Assembly (NCBI GenBank): GCA_023442465.1
Contig: JAEZZQ010000015.1
Span: 613,310 to 677,309, forward strand
Direction: 5' to 3'
DNA from: Bacillota bacterium
GTDB lineage: Bacteria; Bacillota; Clostridia; Lachnospirales; Lachnospiraceae
Length of the DNA: 64,000 nt
The translations under genes were made by a program, and so were the position numbers. Under the pieces are notes generated by a model, which was given only the letters and a program-made list of their open reading frames with translations, was not told the DNA's origin and did not search any database. This document shows, one piece after another, positions 42,217 to 50,510 of this stretch; position 1 is the first letter of the stretch; every line of letters starts with the position of its first letter.

Positions 42217-42310
42217 AAAGTGTGCTTCACACATTCTCTCTGCCAAGCGCTTTGGCAGCACAGCTTTTGTTCCGCGCGCGTAGCTGCGCATAGATTACTT
42301 CTGTAATAGG
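42217..42310 (+). repeat. Dispersed repeat R, copy 1
   Basis: A ~90-base stretch with core AGCTTTTGTTCCGCGCGCG and GTAGCTGCGCA. It matches the reverse complement of 51751-51845 closely and 51211-51295 more loosely. It ends in the perfect hairpin 42297-42326 (14-bp arms ACTTCTGTAATAGG). No coding frame. Confidence 0.65.
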
Positions 42311-42328
42311 AACCTATTACAGAAGTAA

Positions 42329-42362
42329 AGTCCTCTTGTAGATATCCGCTTACAAGAGGACT
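42329..42362. terminator. Strong hairpin beyond the SPFH gene
   Basis: AGTCCTCTTGTA (42329-42340) and TACAAGAGGACT (42351-42362), perfect 12-bp arms. The T-run GTTTTTTC follows on the plus strand; no plus-strand gene ends here, but on the minus strand the hairpin lies 39 bases after the SPFH stop. Confidence 0.55.
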
Positions 42363-42400
42363 GTTTTTTCTTTATATTTTTAAAGCAAAAGGTTCCTCTA

Positions 42401-43726
42401 CTACCTTACATCGCCCTCATTAAAGGAATCTCCGCATTCCGGACAGAATTTAGGAGGGTTCTTAGGGTCTTCCGGTTCCCATCCGCACTTGTCACATTTA
42501 TACAAAGGCTCGCCTGCCGGTTTTTTCTGACCGCACTCGCTGCAAAATTTTCCTTTGTTCACCGCGCCGCAGGCACATGCCCAGCCATCCACAGGCTTTG
42601 GAGTGCCGCATTCCGCACAGAACTTGCCTGTATTTCCAGCTCTTCCGCAGGAACAGTTCCACCCCTCCTCGGGCTGCTTCACCTGCACCGGAGCGGCTTC
42701 CTGACTGTGCTGTTGTCCTGCCATGCCGAATAAGGTGTTAGCGTTCATTCCACCAGCCATATTAGCCATGTTCATCCCAGCAAAAGCCATCATCGGCCCG
42801 GTGGATTCGTTGGATGCCGCCGCTTTCATCGCCTCCGCCTGCGCGCCCACCAAGGTGGCTGCCGCCATATCGGGGGTTCTGAGTACCGCAGACCTTTGAA
42901 GCTGCTTGATCATCTCCTCATCCTCTTCGGAGGCCTTTACGGAGTTAACGCCGAAGGAAACGATAGAAATACCTCTTAATTCCGACCATTTCGCGGATAA
43001 CACTTCATTCAAAGCATCTGACAGCTCCATCGTATGAGCAGGAACAGCACTATAGCGGATCCCCATGTCGGAAATCTTAGCGAAGGCCGGCTGCAATGCG
43101 GTCATCAGCTCCGCTTTTAACTGGCTGTCGATCCTATCTCTCGTATAATCCTCCACCACGTTTCCCGATACATTCGTGTAGAACAAAAGCGGGTCCGTAA
43201 TCTTGTAGGAATATTCCCCGTTGCAGCGAATAGCGATATCCACATCCAGACCGATATTGCGATCTACTACACGGAAGGGAACCGGACTCGCCGTACCGTA
43301 TTTATTGCCCATGATTTCCTTCGTATTGAAGAAATAAATTCTCTGGTCCTTCGCTGTATCCCCGCCAAAGGTAAAACGTCTGCCTACGGCAGCGAAGGTA
43401 CGGCCTATGTTTTCTCCAAAATCTCCGTAGAATAACGTCGGCTCAGTCGAAGTATCATAGGTGAATTCTCCCGCTTCCGCGCAGAACTCCACAACTTTTC
43501 CCTGCTCCACGATAATCATGCACTGTCCTTCATTGACTGCCACAACGGAACCATTGGTAATAATATTCTCCTCACCTTTTGTATTGCTGCTCTTGCCTCC
43601 GTTGATACGCTTTTTTCCCTTGGTTACTAATACATCACCGCTAAGAGCGTCACAGTAAAAATATTCTCTCCACTGGTCTCCCATCGCCGTGCTCACAGCA
43701 CTTGTAATAGATTTAATCAATCCCAT
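42401..43726 (-). CDS. SPFH-domain protein with C-terminal zinc ribbons
   Basis: A 441-aa cytoplasmic or membrane-associated scaffold protein, similar in layout to B. subtilis YdjI-type (virion-core-like) SPFH proteins. Residues ~15-260 form the SPFH domain; a linker rich in Ala, Met, Asn follows (~300-345); then three zinc ribbons CSCGRAGNTGKFCAECG, CACGAVNKGKFCSECG and CDKCGWEPED...CPECG. In B. subtilis the YdjGHI group recruits PspA to the membrane. Here the neighbour is a TIM44-like zinc-ribbon protein, 300 bases downstream. Confidence 0.82.
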   Translation of the reverse strand: MGLIKSITSAVSTAMGDQWREYFYCDALSGDVLVTKGKKRINGGKSSNTKGEENIITNGSVVAVNEGQCMIIVEQGKVVEFCAEAGEFTYDTSTEPTLFYGDFGENIGRTFAAVGRRFTFGGDTAKDQRIYFFNTKEIMGNKYGTASPVPFRVVDRNIGLDVDIAIRCNGEYSYKITDPLLFYTNVSGNVVEDYTRDRIDSQLKAELMTALQPAFAKISDMGIRYSAVPAHTMELSDALNEVLSAKWSELRGISIVSFGVNSVKASEEDEEMIKQLQRSAVLRTPDMAAATLVGAQAEAMKAAASNESTGPMMAFAGMNMANMAGGMNANTLFGMAGQQHSQEAAPVQVKQPEEGWNCSCGRAGNTGKFCAECGTPKPVDGWACACGAVNKGKFCSECGQKKPAGEPLYKCDKCGWEPEDPKNPPKFCPECGDSFNEGDVR

Positions 43727-43911
43727 ATTCTACTTACCCTCCACACAGCCGAAACATTCCCCTCCGGCCGCTTCATAATATTTGTATTTATAAAACATTA
43801 TAACTATTTTGATGTCTATTGTCCAGCCAAACAAGAGACCTGGGACAAACACATTTTCATTCTTACTTCATACAATAAACCATCGATATTTTATGGAGGA
43901 ATTATGAAAAA

Positions 43912-44949
43912 ATGCTGAAACATACTTCTTTTTCTTTAACTCGCAGAGTCATTTCTCTCATTTTGTGCCTGCTGTTTCTGGTAAGCTGTATCACTGGATG
44001 TCAAAAATCAGGAAATAGTACAGTTCCCGGCAAAGATTTGACGCAGGTCACTTTAAACGAAGTGGCGCACTCGATTTTCTATGCTCCCATGTACGTGGCA
44101 ATCGAGGAAGGCTACTTTGCCGATGAAGGCATCGATTTAGTTCTCGTTACCGGCTTTGGTGCAGACAAAACGATGACCGCCGTACTCACTGACGAAGCCG
44201 ATATCGGCTTTATGGGAAGCGAAAGCACTATCTACACATATATCGGAGGCACGCAGGACTATGTGGTCAACTTCGCACAGCTCACCCAGCGCGCCGGAAA
44301 TTTCCTCGTGTCGAGGCAGCCTATCGATAATTTTTCATGGGATATGCTGACCGGCAAAAAGATACTTGGCGGAAGAGCCGGCGGAATGCCTGAAATGGTT
44401 TTCGAATACATCCTGAAGAAAAATAATATCGATCCTAAAACCGACTTAAGCATCGACCAAAGCATTGACTTCGGTTCCACAGCTGCAGCTTTTTCCGGAG
44501 GGCAAGGTGATTTTACTATTGAATTCGAGCCTCACGCCACCTCTTTAGAAGCAAAGGGTGACGGCTATGTAGTAGCCTCTCTGGGCAAAGATTCCGGCTA
44601 TGTTCCTTACACCGCTTTCAGCGCAAAGAAGAGCTATATCGACGCCAATCCCGAAATCCTCCAGTCCTTTACCAACGCCCTGCAAAAAGGCATGGATTAT
44701 GTAAACAGCCATACACCTGAGGAAATTGCCAAGTCGATAGCTCCGCAGTTCAAGGAAACAGATTTGGACACTATTACCGCCATCGTTACCCGTTACTACG
44801 ACCAGGATACATGGAAAGATAATCTGATATTCGAAGAGGATTCCTTCACCCTGCTTCAAAACATTCTGGACGAAGCGGGTGAGTTATCGGAGCGAGTTCC
44901 TTATGATACACTGGTTAACACCCAGTTCGCGAAAGAAGCGGCAAAATAA
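43912..44949 (+). CDS. ABC transporter substrate-binding lipoprotein, NMT1/ThiY type
   Basis: A 345-aa periplasmic-type binding protein anchored by a lipid. The signal peptide ends LFLVSCITGC (lipobox). VTLNEVAHSIFYAPMYVAIE and GYFADEGIDL are typical NMT1/THI5 openings, with later AADIGFMGSEST-like and GGRAGGMPEMVFEY ligand loops. Substrates in the family include thiamine pyrimidines, sulfonates and other small organics. No permease or ATPase gene is adjacent. The translation start is odd: a strong GGAGG-ATG at 43904 opens a frame that ends after four codons, overlapping the ATG used here. Confidence 0.82.
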   Translation: MLKHTSFSLTRRVISLILCLLFLVSCITGCQKSGNSTVPGKDLTQVTLNEVAHSIFYAPMYVAIEEGYFADEGIDLVLVTGFGADKTMTAVLTDEADIGFMGSESTIYTYIGGTQDYVVNFAQLTQRAGNFLVSRQPIDNFSWDMLTGKKILGGRAGGMPEMVFEYILKKNNIDPKTDLSIDQSIDFGSTAAAFSGGQGDFTIEFEPHATSLEAKGDGYVVASLGKDSGYVPYTAFSAKKSYIDANPEILQSFTNALQKGMDYVNSHTPEEIAKSIAPQFKETDLDTITAIVTRYYDQDTWKDNLIFEEDSFTLLQNILDEAGELSERVPYDTLVNTQFAKEAAK

Positions 44950-44974
44950 TCTCGCACAGCCGCAAAAAACAGGA

Positions 44975-45008
44975 GGGCACCCGATGTATATTTTCCCATC
45001 GGGTGCCC
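44975..45008 (+). terminator. Intrinsic terminator after the binding protein
   Basis: GGGCACCCGATG (44975-44986) and CATCGGGTGCCC (44997-45008), perfect 12-bp stem followed by TTTCCT. Also usable by the convergent chemoreceptor gene. Confidence 0.8.
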
Positions 45009-45035
45009 TTTCCTGTATAGCCGGAAATTCTATAT

Positions 45036-47075
45036 TTATTTTAATTTAAGCCACGCGATTTCTTCCTGCATCATCTGAGCCTGTGCCGCCAACTCCTCGC
45101 TGGATGCAGAGCTTTCCTCCGCCGTGGCCGCGTTGTTCTGCACTACCGAAGCAACCTGCGACAAGCCCCTGTTAATATGCTCAATAGCTCTCGTCTGCTC
45201 TGCGGAAGCCACTTCCACCGCCTTAGTCGTCTGCTCCACAAATGCCGTGGTAGCCTCAACGCTTTCCAATACTTTAGCCGTTTCAGCGGAAATCCTTTTT
45301 CCTTCCGCAATGGATTCTACCGCATGATTTATCAATTCGTTCGTCTGCTTTGCCGACTGTGAGGCCTTCTCCGCAAGGATGCGCACCTCATCAGCAACTA
45401 CTGCAAATCCCTTGCCCGCTTCTCCAGCCCGTGCTGCTTCGATTGCGGCGTTTAGCGCCAGCAGATTCGTCTGGGATGCGATATCCTGCAAGGATTTTGT
45501 GATGCCTGATATTTTCTCGGAGTCCTCGCTGATCTGGTCCATAGCGTCCTCCAGCTTCTTCATATGCGCATTACCTTCCTCTACGCCTTCTCCGGTCTGT
45601 TTTACATACTCCGACGCTTTTTTCATGTTTTCAATATTTTTCTCAGACTGTACTGCTACCGAAGCAACCGATTCGTTCAGTTCCTCCACCGATGCCGCCT
45701 GATCGGACGCACCGACAGCCAACTCCTGCGCCGCCGCTGCCAACTGCTGCACTCCGCCGGACATCTGGTCTATTGAATTTCTAAAGTTCGCAAAAATCTG
45801 GTTTAAGTTAGTAATAATACCTTCCAGTGCCGTTTTTATCTCGATGAAATCACCATGATACTCCAGATTCGACACAACGGTACAATCTCCCTTTTCTAAG
45901 GAGCTGAGCACGGAAGAAGTCTCGCTGATGATTTCACTCAAAGAATTTACCGTAAGTGTCAGCGAATGGGACAGCGTTCCTATTTCGTCCTCGCTATTAT
46001 ACTGAGGGACTTCCGAATGCAAATCGCCCTGTGCCAGAAGCTCTAAACGCTTCACCATACTGATGATAGGATTTACGATCGGATTGGCAATCTTCTTCAT
46101 AAGGGATGCTGCAACGAGTACCGAACATACGAAGAGAATCAGGGTAATTACAAGGGAGATATATAAATTTTTCATAAGTTCCGATGTCTTTACCGCAACA
46201 CCCATGGACCAGCCGTCAGTACCGGGAATTGCCGTATAACCTATCGTCATCATCGCTCCGTTCAATCTGGCCGTACTCGTTCCGGTTTCACCCGCTGTCA
46301 TCTTCTGAATTACCGATGCCACATCTGCATAGGAGGAATCAGTCTTTGCCAGCTCGATATAATTGGTCTGACTTTCTACTACCTCCTGATTTCCATGAGC
46401 TATAATCTTGCCGTTCTTATCTGTAATAAAACCATAGCCGGACTTTCCGATTGCAATATTCTCCACCATCCCGCTGAAAATATTGCTGTCCAGCGTAGCG
46501 ATCGCGATACCGTCAAAGCCGGTATGAAGCTTCGCAGACACGATAAGCACCGTTTTTCCGGTGGCATTGTTGACCTGAGTGGTAGATATGTAGGTATGTC
46601 CTGCCATGGACATCGTAAAGTATTCCTGATCAGCCACATTCGTCCCATCCGTGGTTTCCCCCGTAGTATCCGCTATAGAAAGGGTATCGAAGCCGTATTC
46701 ATTGGCCAGACGTCCCATAAGGTCAATTCTGCGTTCCAGAGATTTCTTTTGATCCACTATGGAAGTGTCATCTATCATCACGGCCATCCTGGTCGTATAA
46801 ACCCGGATCGCATTTTGCACGGATTGACTATAGGCCGCCGTCGTTTCCTCAATACGTACATTCATATTACTTACTGCATCGCTATATAGGAGCACTCCGC
46901 AGACCACTCCCCATATGAGCGACAGCGCAGTTACCACCATTGCACTGGTTACCTGCAGCCTCATTTTAATTGACTTTTTCCCTGAAAGTTTCTGAAATAA
47001 CTGAATTTTCTCTGGTCTTTCCATCTTCTCGATTTTTTTAGTCTTCTTAATTTTCCATTCAGTTTGCTTGCGCAT
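45036..47075 (-). CDS. Methyl-accepting chemotaxis protein
   Basis: A 679-aa receptor. Membrane segments lie at residues ~39-62 and ~307-328, enclosing a dCache-type sensor (VADQEYFTMSMAGHTYISTT, then YGFITDKNGKIIAHGN). A HAMP domain follows at ~330-383 and the cytoplasmic signalling hairpin at ~430-675 with the conserved tip SQTNLLALNAAIEAARAGE then GKGFAVVADEVRILAEKAS. It should sense small amino acid-like ligands. AGGAGG precedes ATG; upstream sits a leader with a small frame and a terminator. Confidence 0.93.
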   Translation of the reverse strand: MRKQTEWKIKKTKKIEKMERPEKIQLFQKLSGKKSIKMRLQVTSAMVVTALSLIWGVVCGVLLYSDAVSNMNVRIEETTAAYSQSVQNAIRVYTTRMAVMIDDTSIVDQKKSLERRIDLMGRLANEYGFDTLSIADTTGETTDGTNVADQEYFTMSMAGHTYISTTQVNNATGKTVLIVSAKLHTGFDGIAIATLDSNIFSGMVENIAIGKSGYGFITDKNGKIIAHGNQEVVESQTNYIELAKTDSSYADVASVIQKMTAGETGTSTARLNGAMMTIGYTAIPGTDGWSMGVAVKTSELMKNLYISLVITLILFVCSVLVAASLMKKIANPIVNPIISMVKRLELLAQGDLHSEVPQYNSEDEIGTLSHSLTLTVNSLSEIISETSSVLSSLEKGDCTVVSNLEYHGDFIEIKTALEGIITNLNQIFANFRNSIDQMSGGVQQLAAAAQELAVGASDQAASVEELNESVASVAVQSEKNIENMKKASEYVKQTGEGVEEGNAHMKKLEDAMDQISEDSEKISGITKSLQDIASQTNLLALNAAIEAARAGEAGKGFAVVADEVRILAEKASQSAKQTNELINHAVESIAEGKRISAETAKVLESVEATTAFVEQTTKAVEVASAEQTRAIEHINRGLSQVASVVQNNAATAEESSASSEELAAQAQMMQEEIAWLKLK

Positions 47076-47104
47076 CCCACTCTCCTCCTTGGCTATCTTT
47101 TATT

Positions 47105-47200
47105 TTATAAAGCATATGGACAAAGCTTTGCCCTCTGCCAATACTTTCCAATTCCTTTTCTATAAAAAAAGTTATGCCTCGATGGCGGCAGGCATACCAT
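47105..47200 (-). CDS. Possible 31-aa leader peptide of the chemoreceptor
   Basis: ATG at 47200, TAA at 47105, with GGGAGGTG 5 bases upstream. The product begins MVCLPPSRHNFFYRKG and is basic with several aromatic residues. The first codons overlap the terminator hairpin at 47173-47196, so translation of this frame would disrupt it. It ends 30 bases before the MCP start. Confidence 0.45.
   Translation of the reverse strand: MVCLPPSRHNFFYRKGIGKYWQRAKLCPYAL
47164..47196 (-). terminator. Attenuator-like terminator in the chemoreceptor leader
   Basis: On the minus strand TATGCCT (47179-47173, reverse sense) and AGGCATA form a 7-bp stem around GCCGCCATCG and are followed by AC-TTTTTTT (to 47164). 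It lies ~90 bases before the MCP start codon and inside the leader frame. Confidence 0.55.
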
Positions 47201-47838
47201 ACGAACACCTCCCTATCGGGCATAAATATCAATATCTATTGTCTGTAAATATCCCCTGATTCTGTCTTCATAATAAAACGTCCAATCCCCGTCCGTCTCG
47301 TCGATTTATAAAATCTTATCGCTTCCGTCTCTTCTTTAAAATTGTTTCTGAGATTATTATATTAAGAAATTTTTTTACTTGTTGTTGAAATACTTGCCAC
47401 AGAAGTCACCAGCATGTAAAAATCTTCAAAAATTTTCTTTCATTTTATATTTTTCATATCTTATAAAATCAATATCAAGTAATTCTACGACATTTTTTGT
47501 TTTTTTTTGAAAATTTTCAGCGATTTCTTTATTATTAATTTAATACGCCAACATAAAAAAGTCAATCCCTATCATGCGACTTTATAAAATAATTTTACTA
47601 AAGTTTCTGTTTACAAGAATCATAAAAGCTTTTTTCAAGCCGTTTATTCTTTTAATATTTTATTTTTATTATATTTTATTCAAAAAAGCACCTGCATAAA
47701 AGCTACTAAATATGGCTTTTTGCAAGTGCTGTCTCATTAATTTATATGGTTTGATGTTACTCCTTAAAAAATATGCCATTTATTTGTCACTGTGCTCCAA
47801 AACAGGAAATGATTTTTTTTTACAGCAATGATTCTCAT
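47201..47838. other. AT-rich intergenic region
   Basis: A ~640-base AT-rich stretch with long T/A runs. It should hold the chemoreceptor promoter; I see no convincing one and no gene. The intrinsic terminator 47687-47730 belongs to the membrane protein gene on its right. Confidence 0.4.
47687..47730 (-). terminator. Terminator of the sigma-operon
   Basis: AGCACTTGCAAAAAGC (47730-47715) pairs imperfectly with the segment 47703-47687 and is followed by TTTTTTG on the minus strand; ~110 bases after the last gene. Confidence 0.65.
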
Positions 47839-48171
47839 TTACATGACGTGTCCAAACTGTATGAAATAATCCACCGAAGCCATGAGCATTGCGAAGAAGC
47901 TAAGACAAATCATCAAAAATATTGCCGCTTTATCATAGATGAACTGAATGCTGCCTTCCTTCGTCGTCTCCGCTCTGGATGCCTTGTAATTGCCTGCCAG
48001 CACCTCCAGACCTAAAAATATGAAGATGAAGGGCCACAGCTTGAAAATCATGTGATAATTCAGCTGGGGAATAAAAATATTGATTAAAAACAATATCCCA
48101 AACATCACTAACAAAATACCGCAGGTCATCGTGCCGATCCTATGTGTTTGGGTTATCTGATTTTGTTCCAT
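47839..48171 (-). CDS. Membrane protein, last gene of the sigma-operon
   Basis: A 110-aa protein with three membrane segments (residues ~15-35, 41-62, 82-103), resembling the DUF5668/LiaI-like hydrophobic pattern FGILFLINIF...LWPFIFIFLGLEVL. GGGAGTCAGG precedes the ATG, which lies inside the upstream gene (32-base overlap). Fourth gene in the sigma-operon; unknown role, probably envelope stress. Confidence 0.55.
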   Translation of the reverse strand: MEQNQITQTHRIGTMTCGILLVMFGILFLINIFIPQLNYHMIFKLWPFIFIFLGLEVLAGNYKASRAETTKEGSIQFIYDKAAIFLMICLSFFAMLMASVDYFIQFGHVM

Positions 48172-48787
48172 CCTGACTCCCTTCCGCTATTTCTTCCGCC
48201 TCAGCTGTCTGTGCCGTTTCTCCTTCCGCCATATCCGTCTGTGTTCTATTACTTTCCTCCGATTCGATATCTATGATCATTTCATTTAAAGTTTCCTTTT
48301 TTCCTTTAATCATATAAAAACCGGCTATAATAATTCCTATTCCGACAGCGATGCGGGGAATCGTATAGGCCACTACATATGCACCTCTCGGCAGATAAGA
48401 ATAGCAAATATCCATGAACTCGTTCCACAAAAGGATGACACCTACTGCTATAAGCACAGCGGCAATTATCTTTCTATGCTTCCCGGCACTTTCTTTATCC
48501 ATCTTAAAAAATCTGTCCAAATTAAATAAATATTCATCCTTTGTACCCGCAAGCTCCGCTTCGGAAAGCCCCGCCAGATTATTCACGTGGAAAAAGCTGT
48601 AAAACCATATGATTCCTGCAATACATAAAATAAATCCCAGCTCAAGAATCTGCATAAGCGCCATCGCCCCAAAAAACAGCGCCATAAGGCTTACTCCCAT
48701 TTTCATAAACCCTAAATACATCTCACCCGCTCCCGGAATGAGCGAAAAACAAAATGTCCAAAATCTGCTCTTTTTTCTTCTAATCAT
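48140..48787 (-). CDS. Membrane protein of the sigma-operon
   Basis: A 215-aa protein with about five membrane segments and a Glu/Thr-rich cytoplasmic C-terminus (residues ~175-215). The start is FWTFCFSLIPGAGEMYLGFM, the TM2-like pattern of membrane proteins that sense or stabilise other proteins. Overlaps the anti-sigma gene by an ATGA-type junction. Function not recognised; context suggests a partner of the sigma/anti-sigma pair. Confidence 0.6.
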   Translation of the reverse strand: MIRRKKSRFWTFCFSLIPGAGEMYLGFMKMGVSLMALFFGAMALMQILELGFILCIAGIIWFYSFFHVNNLAGLSEAELAGTKDEYLFNLDRFFKMDKESAGKHRKIIAAVLIAVGVILLWNEFMDICYSYLPRGAYVVAYTIPRIAVGIGIIIAGFYMIKGKKETLNEMIIDIESEESNRTQTDMAEGETAQTAEAEEIAEGSQDGTKSDNPNT

Positions 48788-49242
48788 CCTATTTTACCTC
48801 CATCTTTTAATTTCAGGCCGTTCCATATACGGAAAAGCTCCTCTGATTTCGTATCGATTACTTCCTTCCAATCGTTTTTCTGAGTTCTCTCAAGCAGCTT
48901 TTTATTTCTTTCCTCATGCCTTTCCATGTTCTCATCTATTCTGCGCTCAACCTTGTTCCTATCTGTCAGGGCGGAACCTGTGGAGAAGTCCATGGGCACT
49001 ACCGTCAGGCAGAATACTGCTACCGCCGCTGCCGTGCAAATTTTCAGGCTGTACGCTATGAACTGCAGCTTTGCCGCCCGCTTCCGCTTTTCTGCATCCA
49101 GAGAGATCACTTGGCTTCCCCGCACAGCATCCATGATGTGGTCTTTTAAATACACCGGAGGCACGACCAGCCCGCCACTTTCCACCTCTGCAATCAAGTC
49201 GTTTAACTCTTCCTCGCTCAAATATCCGTACTCTTCCTTCAT
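48784..49242 (-). CDS. Putative anti-sigma factor
   Basis: A 152-aa protein: a cytoplasmic N-terminal domain of ~60 residues (LSEEELNDLIAEVESGGLVV), a single membrane helix (~63-83, IAYSLKICTAAAVAVFCLTVV) and a coiled-coil-like external tail (KVERRIDENMERHEERNKKL). Position directly behind an ECF sigma gene with an ATGA overlap, and this topology, identify it as the likely anti-sigma factor. The sequence family itself is not one I recognise. Confidence 0.7.
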   Translation of the reverse strand: MKEEYGYLSEEELNDLIAEVESGGLVVPPVYLKDHIMDAVRGSQVISLDAEKRKRAAKLQFIAYSLKICTAAAVAVFCLTVVPMDFSTGSALTDRNKVERRIDENMERHEERNKKLLERTQKNDWKEVIDTKSEELFRIWNGLKLKDGGKIG

Positions 49243-49748
49243 GCGCTCTTCTCCTTTCCATACAGTTTTCTTAACATATCCCGCGCTCTGTAAATCTGTG
49301 TCTGCACAGTTTTTATATTCTCGTTCCTCTTTCTTGCGATTTCCTCCGCTTTCATCTCGTCATAATAGACCGCTTTAGCGATTTCATCGTAGGGAGGTTT
49401 TAACTTACTGCAATATTTAAGCAGCCGCTCCCGCACTTCTTCCTCCAGACATAATTCCTCGGGAGAGCCTCTTGTCTCGCTTTGCTGCTCGAAAAATGCG
49501 TCCTCTGTGGGCACCGCTTTCCTGCCGGCGCTTCTTAAATAGTCGATGCTTTTATTGGTCGCAATTCTGCATAGCCAAGCTTTTTCGTTGGTGCCTTCAA
49601 AGCCATCCAAGCCTTTGTATGCGGCAAGAAATGACTCTTGCGTTAAATCCTCGGCAGCAAAATAATCCGCCGTCACTTTATAACAGATCGAAAAAACAAG
49701 GTTCTGATAAGTATCAATCATCGCCGACAGCCGTTCTTCTTTATTCAT
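49239..49748 (-). CDS. ECF RNA polymerase sigma factor
   Basis: A 169-aa sigma-70-family protein with region 2 (YQNLVFSICYKVTADYFAAE, DLTQESFLAAY) and region 4 (LKPPYDEIAKAVYYDEMKAE then EIARKRNENIKTVQTQIYRA). Start ATG 49748 lies behind GAGGAG; a GTG six codons upstream is less likely. First gene of a four-gene operon (sigma, anti-sigma, two membrane proteins) all joined by stop-start overlaps. The trigger is unknown, the membrane partners suggest envelope stress. Confidence 0.88.
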   Translation of the reverse strand: MNKEERLSAMIDTYQNLVFSICYKVTADYFAAEDLTQESFLAAYKGLDGFEGTNEKAWLCRIATNKSIDYLRSAGRKAVPTEDAFFEQQSETRGSPEELCLEEEVRERLLKYCSKLKPPYDEIAKAVYYDEMKAEEIARKRNENIKTVQTQIYRARDMLRKLYGKEKSA

Positions 49749-50098
49749 CTGATTAATACTCCTCACCCCTTCCTTTTTCCTCTTTCATTTATTATAACGC
49801 AGCATCGCTTACAAAATCTTCAACTATTTTCTTTTATTTTCATGTTATAGGAAAGGCAACGTTACTGTTCGCTCCGCTCTAAGCAACACTCTCATGCGTT
49901 ATCCAGACAGGAAGCTTCCTATGATATAAAAAAAGAATTGCCGGAAATACTGACAATTCCAATACTCATCATTTTCTATTTTTTATTTCTATACACCATA
50001 TATTCCGATTCTATTCCCATCTGTTCCTAATTTCTTATCAACTTCTATTATCGTTTTACTTTCGCGTCAAATCAATTCTTATTCTATATTTATTTCTT
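49749..50098. other. Intergenic stretch with a terminator
   Basis: 350 bases. Minus-strand hairpin GAATTG (49959-49954)/CAATTC (49940-49935) followed by TTTTTTT ends the Hpt transcript. No gene seen. The sigma-operon promoter must lie between 49750 and 49920 but no clear match. Confidence 0.5.
49927..49959 (-). terminator. Terminator after the Hpt gene
   Basis: Stem of GAATTG/CAATTC with a 13-base loop and a seven-T tail on the minus strand, about 140 bases beyond the Hpt stop. Confidence 0.6.
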
Positions 50099-50485
50099 TC
50101 AGGACTCGAAAATGCTCTGAAGAAAAGCTACTAACTCCTCATATTTCACGATGAGGACTTCATAACCTGCGCTTACCCTCTCCGCATCACCTTCCTTCAC
50201 AGCTGTTTCCTGCTCTGCGGACAATGCGGAAAGCTCCATCGCTCCGATTGCAAGCATCGCATGCTTAAGCCCGTGTACCTCGATATGATACCGCTCGTAA
50301 TCTCTTTTTTCCATGCTGCTTCTGATGATCGGAATCTTTCTTCTTCCTTCCTCCATAGCTGTCTTTAATACCTCAATATACAAGTCCATATCGTCCGCGC
50401 ATATTTCCATCGCCTGCTCGATATTGAATTCCTTTTCCTCAAGCAGCCTAGCGAGTTCTTTCCAATCCCTCGTCTTATCTTCCAT
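50099..50485 (-). CDS. Hpt phosphotransfer-domain protein
   Basis: A 128-aa four-helix protein with the phosphotransfer motif EVHGLKHAMLAIGA, His71 being the phosphoacceptor. Stand-alone Hpt proteins relay phosphate between a hybrid kinase and a response regulator; no two-component genes are nearby. ATG has GGAGATTTT upstream. It follows the DUF1836 gene by 25 bases and is probably co-transcribed with it. Confidence 0.8.
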   Translation of the reverse strand: MEDKTRDWKELARLLEEKEFNIEQAMEICADDMDLYIEVLKTAMEEGRRKIPIIRSSMEKRDYERYHIEVHGLKHAMLAIGAMELSALSAEQETAVKEGDAERVSAGYEVLIVKYEELVAFLQSIFES

Positions 50486-50510
50486 AAAATCTCCGTATAT
50501 TCAAGTCTTT

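Noticed and set aside
42297..42362. Plus-strand gene ending at the two hairpins
   Set aside because: No plus-strand frame with a start and ribosome site lies upstream; the hairpins are better explained by the repeat and by the end of the SPFH transcript.
47068..47259. Plus-strand open frame opposite the chemoreceptor leader
   Set aside because: No ribosome site; the structure and ribosome site on the minus strand explain the region better.
47076..47330. c-di-GMP riboswitch (GEMM) before the chemoreceptor
   Set aside because: I looked for the GEMM tetraloop/receptor motifs and did not find them; the hairpin is a simple terminator.
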